Assembly (NCBI RefSeq): GCF_010669145.1 | Contig: NZ_CP048637.1 | Span: 275,369 to 339,368 of the forward strand | DNA: 64,000 bases | From: Rhizobium oryzihabitans | GTDB lineage: Bacteria; Pseudomonadota; Alphaproteobacteria; Rhizobiales; Rhizobiaceae | Direction: 5' to 3' | Shown here: positions 8,172 through 16,200 of the stretch, in pieces | Layout: every line of letters begins with the position of its first letter | How positions within the stretch are numbered: the stretch's first letter is position 1 | Position numbers and translations under genes: made by a program | The notes under the pieces: model-generated | The model's database searches: none | Seen by the model: the letters and a program-made list of their open reading frames with translations, nothing else | Told to the model about the DNA's origin: nothing

Positions 8172-8508
8172 GGTGCAAGCCCTCCCGGTTCGAGTGATGT
8201 TGCGCGCCGACGGCCGACAGACTGTTCCGCAGCGCTGCAATCGCCGCGTCCTGCCGTGCCAGCTTTCGCGAGAGGGCATCGACTTCCGGCTGGCGTTCGG
8301 CGGTGATGCCGGCGAGGTTGGCGCGATAGCGTTCGAGCAGGGTCCGTCCATCGGGCGCCCTTCCCTTGCGTTAGCCAGTTTGCCGTCTGGCGATCTGCGG
8401 CATGATCGCCGTCATCCGACGGCTGATCTGCCGTTCGATAATCTGCAGCTGCTTTTGGGTCTGGCGGCGCGCGTCCTCCATGCGGGATAGCTGCGTTTTG
8501 GGAGACAT
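8149..8508 (-). pseudogene. Coiled-coil-like protein with in-frame TAA (45 aa + downstream open frame)
   Basis: From the ATG at 8508 a helical Gln/Arg-rich peptide (MSPKTQLSRMEDARRQTQ...) runs 45 residues to a TAA at 8371-8373. The same frame then stays open and coding-like, with TLLERYRANLAGITAERQ and EVDALSRKLARQDAAIAAL, to 8149. There it overlaps the start of the next gene. Either two short proteins are encoded or a 119-residue coiled-coil protein carries a nonsense codon. It follows the 8520-8909 gene by 11 bases, so it belongs to the same operon. Family unknown. Confidence 0.45.
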
Positions 8509-8519
8509 GACTGATCTCA

Positions 8520-8909
8520 TCATGCCGCCCTCACGCTCCAGCCGGCGAAGCTCGACGGCCCGTCATAGACAGTGTGAAGCTGCAGATCGATGACGAAGCC
8601 GAAACCGCTGCGCTTACTGTATTCTGCATCCGATACGAGAAAACGCCGTTCTTCCTGGCCAAACTCGCGTTTGCCGCCTTTTGTGGCGATGACCTCGGTC
8701 ATGCCGGCATGTTGGGATGAGGTGATTGCCGAGATGACGATCCAGTCGTTGGCGTGGGTGAGATCGAAACACGCGCGATCCTTCGTCCGGGATTCCCCAG
8801 GCTCGAGCCGACGACCGCGCAGCTTTTCCCAGAAGGCCGGAAAGGTGTGCTTGGCGATTTCCTCGGCGCATCGGCGTTCGTAACCCGTGAACACGTCCGG
8901 AAACGTCAA
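8520..8909 (-). CDS. Hypothetical protein (129 aa), TTG start
   Basis: This 129-residue protein reads MTFPDVFTGYERRCAEEI at the start and GFVIDLQLHTVYDGP near the end. The start is a TTG whose last two bases and following A form the TGA stop of the upstream gene (TTGA overlap), indicating translational coupling. It is mixed-charge and soluble with no signal peptide. No family is recognised. The tight coupling to the genes on both sides shows a shared function within the operon, which remains unknown. Confidence 0.6.
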   Translation of the reverse strand: MTFPDVFTGYERRCAEEIAKHTFPAFWEKLRGRRLEPGESRTKDRACFDLTHANDWIVISAITSSQHAGMTEVIATKGGKREFGQEERRFLVSDAEYSKRSGFGFVIDLQLHTVYDGPSSFAGWSVRAA

Positions 8910-9415
8910 TGCAACGATTGCCCATTCGCAGTCCTCTTCGTACCAACCGCCCGCGCTGCGAACGGAGGAATCGACAATATGATTTCGATCGTGAGAAAGA
9001 TGAAAGCCGCCATGGCCGGATGTCGAGTAGCTGACGATCCCTCGACATAGATCGTTGCCATCTGCGAGCCGCCCCAGGGCGTGCTCGCCGTCATGCGCGT
9101 CTGGACACGAGCGAAGGTTGCGAGTTCCGATATGTGCTCTGCAGTCTCGATTGCACGCAGACGGAAGGCCGCTTCGTCGGCCACCCGGCCATCATGACGA
9201 TAAAAATGATGGCGTCGCGCTTCGGCCAAAGGCTTTGTGAACCGCCAGGCGCTGGCGAGAAAGAAATCGCCGGTTCCGTTGGATATGAGGCCGAGAAGGA
9301 CGTCGTCAATGCGAGCAACGGGAAACCCGTCGGCGCTTGTCCCGAATTCGACACGGTCGGCGGCAGAATTGCTGCCTAAAGGGTGTATGGCAGGCGCGAT
9401 TGAAGGTCCGTTCAT
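8906..9415 (-). CDS. Hypothetical protein (169 aa), first gene of operon
   Basis: The start MNGPSIAPAIHPLGSNSA at 9415 has GGAG seven bases upstream. The protein contains VARIDDVLLGLISNGTGDFFLASAW, then a His/Arg-rich segment, and ends with a hydrophobic stretch (AAFIFLTIEIILSI) that could be a single membrane helix or a buried strand. No named family is recognised. It is the promoter-proximal member of a minus-strand operon (9415 to 7722) and lies just downstream of the ParB-like gene, from which it is separated by a GC hairpin. Confidence 0.6.
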   Translation of the reverse strand: MNGPSIAPAIHPLGSNSAADRVEFGTSADGFPVARIDDVLLGLISNGTGDFFLASAWRFTKPLAEARRHHFYRHDGRVADEAAFRLRAIETAEHISELATFARVQTRMTASTPWGGSQMATIYVEGSSATRHPAMAAFIFLTIEIILSIPPFAARAVGTKRTANGQSLH

Positions 9416-9452
9416 TGCCGGGCTCCTTTCATAGGGGTGTTGTAAATGCGAA

Positions 9453-9474
9453 CCGCCGGCCCAAGGGCCGGCGG
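9453..9474. terminator. GC-rich hairpin after the ParB-like gene
   Basis: CCGCCGGCCC-AA-GGGCCGGCGG forms a 10-bp perfect stem in the 88-base gap between the ParB-like stop (9504) and the next start (9415). No U-tract follows, so termination would be partial. It may instead be an attenuator or processing site. Confidence 0.45.
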
Positions 9475-9503
9475 CGTAACGCATGATCTGAAGAGGTTTG
9501 CGG

Positions 9504-11258
9504 CTATTCAGCCGCGATCCCGTAAGCGGTCTCGTGATCGTCAAGCGTCGCCGCATCATCATCGGCATCGCTCAAATCGGAGACATCGAGATCGTCGTCG
9601 GCATCCTCATTCGGGGCGTCGATGCCGGTGGCACTCCCATCCGGCGCCTCGACCTCCTCCTGCGAGCCTTCCTCCTGGTCGAGATGCTTGAGGATGGCAG
9701 AAACGTCAGCAGCCTCCGGCGCGAACAAGGCAGACGGATGGACGAGGTTCGCCTCGCCTTCGAAGTGGGTGACGAGAGCCGACCGGGTTTCGCGAACGCG
9801 CGCACGCGGCTCGAGCCCGGCATCCTTGGCGACGATTTCAAGCGCCTGGCGCGACAGGGATGCGAGGAAGTCCTCCGAGCCCATGTTCGGGAGGTAACTG
9901 TCTGCGCCGATCGCCTCGCCGGCCAAGCGCGAGACGACGCCGCTATTCGAGATGCCACGGCGGCACGAAAGCACATCGATCAAAGCGGATCGTGCCGCAA
10001 CACGCACCGTATCCATGTCAAATGCGAGCCTGCCATCCTCCGTCATCAGTCGCGCAGCATGGCGGCCGAAACGAGCACCGCCGTAGAGCGCACCGCCGGC
10101 GCCGGAATCGACCCGGACATTCAACCCGGCAAAGGCGAGCACGAGCAGCGCCATCAGCATGTCGTCCTCGATCGGCGCGCGGCTGAGGGCATCGTGGAGA
10201 GCGTCGGTGCGAAAATCACCGATCATGTCCTGGCCCTTCTGCGTCACATCGGGGCGAGCCTTCGGCGGTGAGACCGCATCTTCCGCGGCGGTTCCGCTGG
10301 CATCTGAAACGCTGCCACCCTTCCGCTTCGCGGCCTCCGGCATGCGGTAGTGGACAGTCTGGACCTTTCCGTCGCGGTCGAGATACAGGCCCGCATGATC
10401 GGACTTCGACGGTTTGCCATAGACTTGGCTCGCCTTTTTCGGCAGTTCCGGCTGACCCCAGCTGTTCACCTCAACGATCGAGCCGCGCTTCGGCAAGTTC
10501 GCCGTCATCCATTCATGCTGGGCGCCGAGAAAGCCCTCGACGTTGGTCGTGTAGCGGCTGTCCTGATCGGCAGGTGCGAAGAGGTCCTCGACCCACTCGA
10601 TGCCGTAGGCCTCGCGGAGATCGTCGCCGAAGCTGGCATCCTTGGCATACATGCGCTTCTTCGTTAGCGCATTGGCGATCGACCACCAGGCGGCGGTGTC
10701 GCCTTTCTTCGGCTTATGGGCCTTCCAGACCTCCTTCTGCTCCACCTCGCCAGCGGCTGCAATGATCCGGAGCTGCTGTTCGGAGGGCATGTCGCCAAGT
10801 GCCATCTGTTCCAGCATCGCCGGCAGGACGTTGGCCAGCAGCCGCAACTTGCGGATCTGGCGGACGGGGAGAGCGAGAGCGACGGCGATCGCTTCCTCGG
10901 TCCAGCCGAGTGCAACGAGCCGCTCGATACCGCGCCATTGGTCCACGGGGTTCAACGCCTCGCGCACACTGTTTTCGATCATGGACCGCATGGCGCCGTT
11001 GTCGTTGGCGGCGTCTACCACCAGGATCTCGATTTCTTCGAGACCAGCCGCGATTGCGAGGCGGACACGGCGGTGGCCGGCATCGATAATGTAGCCATTG
11101 CCACCACCCGCTTCCGGCGCGACTATCGGCGGCTGGACGATCCCAACGGCTTTGATCGTGGCGAGCATCAACGCATCTGCCTGCGGTGACGACTTCGTCT
11201 GGCGCATACGGTCTGGGTTTTCCTTCAGAGCGCGAGGATCGACCTTCTGGATCTGCAT
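9504..11258 (-). CDS. Large ParB/RepB/Spo0J-like protein
   Basis: This 584-residue protein has an N-terminal ParB-type nuclease/CTPase domain (about residues 1-110; AGHRRVRLAIA holds the GxRR box, with GHRR at 61-64). A helix-turn-helix region follows (about 112-190; LGWTEEAIAVALALPVRQIRKLRL). The long C-terminal half includes WGQPELPKKASQVYGKPSKS and an acidic end. It is much longer than partition ParB proteins and has no parA neighbour, so it is more likely the ParB-like protein found in plasmid leading regions than a segregation factor. A GGACAGT-type purine run precedes the ATG. A second copy, truncated by a transposon, is at 58212-59166. Confidence 0.85.
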   Translation of the reverse strand: MQIQKVDPRALKENPDRMRQTKSSPQADALMLATIKAVGIVQPPIVAPEAGGGNGYIIDAGHRRVRLAIAAGLEEIEILVVDAANDNGAMRSMIENSVREALNPVDQWRGIERLVALGWTEEAIAVALALPVRQIRKLRLLANVLPAMLEQMALGDMPSEQQLRIIAAAGEVEQKEVWKAHKPKKGDTAAWWSIANALTKKRMYAKDASFGDDLREAYGIEWVEDLFAPADQDSRYTTNVEGFLGAQHEWMTANLPKRGSIVEVNSWGQPELPKKASQVYGKPSKSDHAGLYLDRDGKVQTVHYRMPEAAKRKGGSVSDASGTAAEDAVSPPKARPDVTQKGQDMIGDFRTDALHDALSRAPIEDDMLMALLVLAFAGLNVRVDSGAGGALYGGARFGRHAARLMTEDGRLAFDMDTVRVAARSALIDVLSCRRGISNSGVVSRLAGEAIGADSYLPNMGSEDFLASLSRQALEIVAKDAGLEPRARVRETRSALVTHFEGEANLVHPSALFAPEAADVSAILKHLDQEEGSQEEVEAPDGSATGIDAPNEDADDDLDVSDLSDADDDAATLDDHETAYGIAAE

Positions 11259-11514
11259 GGGACTGTCCTTTCGGGAGATTTGCGAGCCGGCGCCTTGCCA
11301 GCCCTTCCTGTCTTCATTCTTTCCGAAGACACCTCCTGGACCGCAGCGCGGCCGGACTGCCGCAACTGCGGCCGAGCATCCCTGACGGGAAGGACAAGCG
11401 GGGCAACTGCCCTGCGATGGACGACCGACCGGGATGGCGCAGGCGGCGGTTGAGCGACGAGCGGCGGCAGGAGGACCGCGCTGCGACCCAATCCTTTTTC
11501 CTCCTTTTATTTCC
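11259..11514 (-). promoter_or_regulatory. Conserved leader of ParB-like gene (matches copy 2 leader)
   Basis: The GC-rich upstream region of the ParB-like gene is clearly related to 59167-59424 upstream of the second copy. Shared stretches include TTCTTTCCGAAGACA, GGACCGCAG and GCGGTTGAGCGA, and both end in a pyrimidine tract (CCTTTTTCCTCC against CCTTTTCCTCCC). Conservation of non-coding sequence to the edge of unrelated cargo implies a functional promoter or structured leader. Confidence 0.5.
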
Positions 11515-11560
11515 CCACAACCTTTCGGAGAATGACGGAGGAATCAAAGGTGAAGGACGG

Positions 11561-12451
11561 ATGAGCAAAAACATCACCAAGAAATGCCATTGGGTGCCTC
11601 AAGCATACCTTCGGAATTTTGCATGCCCTCCAGAAAGCGAGGAGAAAATATGGCGATTAAGCAAGGAGACGCTTGTTGCGGAGCGCAAGCCAATTGCGAA
11701 GGTGGCTGTCAAATTCCACCTCTACTCGCCACAAGACACAGCCGGCCGCCGCGACGACAGATTCGAGAGAAAACTCGGAGACTTAGAGACTTGGTTCGGT
11801 AGCCCTGCCTGGAAGGCACTATGTGGAGATTTTCCGGACTACTCGAAGAGCTGGTTCAGGAAAATGATCTCCCTGTTGGTGGCGACCATGTATCTGAGAA
11901 ATCCGTCGGTTCTCGAATGGACCAAAGGGTTTCACCAATCGGTACTCGCGAGTGCAAAGGGCAACAGCCGGCCGCCGAGCCATATCAGAATCGGGCAGAC
12001 CTCTTCCGAGATTTCAGAGGACACGTGGGCGGAATATCTTGGAGCTAACGACGAAGACCTTAAAAGGGCATGGATCAGCATCGTGGAGAAATGCGGTTGG
12101 TTTGCAGAACAGCTGATGTCTCTCCGCTGGGCGATCCTCATCTCGGAACGCCCTGTTTTTGTAACGTCGGACAACCCTGTGGCGTTCTATCACCCCAGCC
12201 TGCAGTTCAAGGGGATGAACGACCCTCAGACTTTTTTGATGTTCCCGCTTTCACCCACTCGCGTCCTCACAATGGATCATCGACATGATCAGCCCGACGG
12301 CAGATATTATCCGCTAAATCACAGTGGCGCGAGCACGAATACGTTGATCTGGAGGAACTCGATCGAGCATATGTTCTCATCGCGACATCCCGATACAGTG
12401 TGCGAGGAAATGGTCGCCGACGCGGAGGCCATGGGCTTCGCAAGTCACTGA
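11561..12451 (+). CDS. DUF4238 domain-containing protein
   Basis: A 296-residue protein starting MSKNITKKCHWVPQAYLRNF, with an AAGGACGG-type site before the ATG (the longer open frame is discarded as leader sequence). HWVPQAYLRNFA (residues 10-21) and VTSDNPVAFY (201-210) are the two signature motifs of DUF4238. The biochemical role of this family is not known to me. It sits 16 bases before a trypsin-fold protease gene, so the two form an operon. Base composition (about 50% GC) is well below the flanking backbone, indicating recent acquisition. At the equivalent place in the second backbone copy there is a toxin-antitoxin module, so a toxin, effector or defence role is a reasonable hypothesis, not a demonstrated one. 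Confidence 0.75.
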   Translation: MSKNITKKCHWVPQAYLRNFACPPESEEKIWRLSKETLVAERKPIAKVAVKFHLYSPQDTAGRRDDRFERKLGDLETWFGSPAWKALCGDFPDYSKSWFRKMISLLVATMYLRNPSVLEWTKGFHQSVLASAKGNSRPPSHIRIGQTSSEISEDTWAEYLGANDEDLKRAWISIVEKCGWFAEQLMSLRWAILISERPVFVTSDNPVAFYHPSLQFKGMNDPQTFLMFPLSPTRVLTMDHRHDQPDGRYYPLNHSGASTNTLIWRNSIEHMFSSRHPDTVCEEMVADAEAMGFASH

Positions 12452-12467
12452 CGAGGGAAATGGAAAA

Positions 12468-13277
12468 ATGATTCCAACGTGGAAAACGGCCGAAGCGAAA
12501 ATGAGCGTTTGCATCAACGGAGCATACGTGCCGTTTAAAAATGCACCGAACTCCATGCCTCGCTTCGTTCGGCCGGCATTGTTTTCCACTGGCGATGAAA
12601 ATTGGGAGCTGCAGTTCTTCGGATCATCCTTCTTAGGGAAATATCGAGGCTGGCATTTCGGGATCGCGACGGCGCATCAAACCAACTCGGCACATGGTGC
12701 GCAGGAAGCATCAAAATATGTTGTCCTCAAGGAAGTCGGCGGCAAAACCCTCGCTATCCCACCGAGCAACCTTCACATCCCATCCGTCGACGAAGAAGGC
12801 TATAGCAGTCTCAAGGATCTGATTTTCTTCGATTTCGCGGAGGTGGATGCGCCATACAGAGCTAGCCATCTGGATTTGACGAATATCCTTTGGTCAGATG
12901 ACACCAGCCCGGCAGATTACTCCTTTCTAATAGGGTACCCAACGAGCTCCGCCATCATTACACTAAACCCAGAAGACTACTCTGCGCTGGAAAGCTTTAC
13001 CGCGCGTTGGGTGAGACAGGACTTGCAACCCGCGAATCCCGAAGCTTTGGACACAGAGCATCGCAACATCTTCATCAAACACGATCGCTCGACCCGCCTC
13101 AGCATCGATCCCGATGGACTGAGCGGGTCACCCGCATTTTCGATTGTCAAGGCAGCCAACAGTGAGCGCTTCATTCGGTTCGAAGGTATCGTCACAAACG
13201 CACGCGGCGACCGCTTCGCGGTCTATCCCAGTTTATATATCCGCGACATGCTTGAGCATATCGTCAAGAATTCTTAG
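12468..13277 (+). CDS. Trypsin-fold serine protease, partner of DUF4238 protein
   Basis: This 269-residue protein has a plausible trypsin-like triad. GSSFLGKYRGWHFGIATAH ends in His70 (TAxH-type motif), LKDLIFFDFAE gives Asp117, and DGLSGSPAF gives Ser219 in a GxSGSP context. There is no signal peptide, so it should act in the cytoplasm. GAGGGAAA precedes the ATG. It is downstream of and co-oriented with the DUF4238 gene and ends convergently with the methylase-helicase gene with a 4-base overlap of stop codons. Low GC matches its partner. Cytoplasmic trypsin-fold proteases paired with an unknown protein are known from several bacterial immune systems, but I cannot name a described system with this pairing. 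Confidence 0.7.
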   Translation: MIPTWKTAEAKMSVCINGAYVPFKNAPNSMPRFVRPALFSTGDENWELQFFGSSFLGKYRGWHFGIATAHQTNSAHGAQEASKYVVLKEVGGKTLAIPPSNLHIPSVDEEGYSSLKDLIFFDFAEVDAPYRASHLDLTNILWSDDTSPADYSFLIGYPTSSAIITLNPEDYSALESFTARWVRQDLQPANPEALDTEHRNIFIKHDRSTRLSIDPDGLSGSPAFSIVKAANSERFIRFEGIVTNARGDRFAVYPSLYIRDMLEHIVKNS

Positions 13278-16200
13278 CCACCAACGGGGCTATTAAGACT
13301 TTCATCAAGGCTGGTATCCCCGCGGGCGGCACTGGCGAGTTCTTCGTCAATCTCGGCCAGTCGACCACGCTTTTCCGCGAGTTCTTCGGCAAATGCAAAG
13401 GCTCCTCCGTCTCGCGAACGGTAGGAGGCCAACCGCCGCTCGGCCTCTCCTAAGCGCCGGCGATACTGAAGCCGGTCTCCGTCAAAGCCGTCGAGCCCGT
13501 GCTCCAGTCTTGAAATCGCCCCGAGCGGGGTGACGGTGATGGCCAACTCGATCTCGTAGTCGGCGCCAGTGCGCTGGAGGAGGGTCTGATAGCGATAGCC
13601 GTCACCCCGGCCGATGCGTTCGCCCTCGTAAACGAGATCGAAGCCACCGATCGTCGCCAAGTGTACCTCGCCCTCTTGTTGGAGCTGAAGCAATGTGAGG
13701 ATTTCCTTCATTAGCGCTCGGCCGGCTTCCTTGCGTTCAGTATAATCCTGACCGAGCACCGTCATGGTGAACGCATCACCGGCAGTGGGCCGGAGCCGGA
13801 CGATGTCCTCACCGATTTCGCCGATGCGCCGCGTCGAGACCTCGATCTCGCGCTCGGCATCACGCATCTGCCGACGAACGGCATATTGATCGTCCTCGTG
13901 GGCGGCGCGGAGCCGTTCAAGCCGTGCGATATCAGCCTCGAGCCCGGCCTTCTGCATCAGCCGTTCGTCACCCGACGCGATCGCTTTCGCCATCGCGAAC
14001 TGGTTGGCGGCGCCTTCGCCGACATCTTCCAGCCGGCGGATAGAGGTGTCGCCTGAAAGGGCGGCCGCGATGAACCGGGCTTTGCGCTCATTATTCTGCC
14101 ACATGGAGGCGTCGAGCGAGCCCTCGGTCGCGTAGGCGAAGATATCGACCTCGTCGTGCTGGTTGCCCTGGCGGACGATCCGGCCCTCGCGTTGTTCTAT
14201 CTGCGATGGGAGCCACGGCACGTCAAGATGATGGAGGGCTTTCAGCCGAAGCTGCGCGTTGACGCCGGTGCCCATCGTCTCTGACGAGCCGATCAGGAAG
14301 CGGACCTTGCCGGCGCGGACATCGCCGAACAGCCTCTGCTTGGCCTCGGTCTTCTTGTAATCCTGCATGAAGGCAATTTCCGATGCCGGCACGCCAAGCC
14401 GGATCAGCTCCTCGCGAATGAAGCGATAAGCTGAGAACCCACGCGATTTCTCGACATTGATCGTGCCGAGATCGGAAAAGATCATCTGGGCGGCGCCCGG
14501 CAGATCGAAGTCCTTGCCGTCGGGTCGGCTATAGGTGGCTTCGCCGGTCTCCTTCCAGATCCGGTGTGCATTGCGGATCAGCAGATTGAGCTTGTTGTCG
14601 TCCTCGTTGCCGGCCGCCGGCATGACGAAGCGCAGGTCGATCGCAGCATGACGGCCATCGGTGATGACGGAGAGCAGAATGTCGTCACCGGGCTTGGCCG
14701 GCCCCTCGCGCATTTCGATCGCCTTGATCCTGGTATCCAGCGTCTGCTGGTAGGTCTTGAACAGCGCCGTCGGCTTGGCCGTCAGGATCTGCCGGCGGCC
14801 GGTCGACAGGTTCGGCACCTTGACATACTGACGAAGATCATCCGGCATCACCACATCGGCGAAGGACCGAAACATGGCGATCAGCTCGGGCACGTTAACG
14901 AAGCTCGCGAAGCGGCTGACCGGCTTGTATTTGCCGGATGGCTGGATTTCGAGTTCGGTCGTCGTGTCGCCGAAGCAGGATGCCCAGGCATCGAACTCAT
15001 GCAGGCCCCGTTCATGGAGCGCTTCGTGGCCGAGCAGGCGCTGGATCGAGAACATCTCGCCAAGGGTATTTGTTACAGGCGTGCCTGACGCCAGCACCAA
15101 AGCCCGTCCGGGGTTCTTCGTCTCGATGTAGCGGGACTTTACAAAGAGATCCCAGGCGCGCTGCGATCCATTCGGATCGATGCCCTTCAGCGTCGACATG
15201 TTGGTGGCGCAGGAGAGCTTGCGGAATTCCTGCGCCTCGTCGACGACGATCTGATCCACACCGATTTCGGAGATGGTCAGAAGATCGTCCTTGCGGGTGG
15301 CGAGCCCTTCGAGCCGCTCCTGCAAGCCTTCCTTCAGCCGCTCGAGGCGCTTGCGCGAGACGCGGTCTTCACTGTCGACCTTGGTCAGCAGATCCTCGTA
15401 GAGCTGCAGCTCGTCCTGGATCATCTGCTGTTCGAAGGCTGACGGCACGGCGATGAAGCGGAACGCCGAATGGGTGATGATGATCGCATCCCAAGTGGCG
15501 GTCGCCGCCCGCGACAGGAACCGGGCGCGCTTGTCCTTCGTGAAGTTGGTCTCATCCGCCACGAGGATGCGGGCATTTGGATAGAGCGCCAGGAACTCAC
15601 GCGCAGCCTGGGCCAGGCAATGGCCGGGCACGACCAGCATCGCCTTGGCGATCAGGCCAAGCCGGCGTTGCTCCATGATCGCGGCCGCCATCGTCATCGT
15701 CTTGCCCGCGCCGACGGCATGGGCGAGATAGGTGGAGCCATCGGCGATGATCCGCCAGATACCGCGCTTCTGATGCCCATAAAGAACGAAGGCGCCAGAG
15801 GCGCCTGGAAGTTTCAGATGGGAACCGTCGAATTTTCGCGGCGCGATGTTGTTGAAGCGGTCATTATAATCGCGGGCGAGCCGATCGGTGCGATCGGGAT
15901 CGGTCCAGACCCAGTCCTGAAACGCCTGCTTGATCCGCTGCAGCTTGTCGCGCGCGGCCTCGGTATCGACGACATTCAGAACTCGCCGCTCGCCGTCGAC
16001 ATCCTTGAACACGTCGAAGATCTGCGGGACACGGCTATTCAGCGCATCGGCGAGGAGCTCGCCGCCATGCCGACGGCTGGTGCCCCATTCGGACGTGCCG
16101 GCTGCGGAATAGCCGAGCTGGCGCGCTTCCACAGTCCAGGAGCCGAGTTCCGCCATGTGGTGGATGCGGATCTCGGCATCCATCCTCTCCTTCACGAAGG

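Noticed and set aside
9504..11258. Interpretation as a plasmid partition parB
   Set aside because: No parA/repA neighbour or parS repeats are seen and the protein is about twice the length of RepB/ParB, so a segregation role is not supported here.
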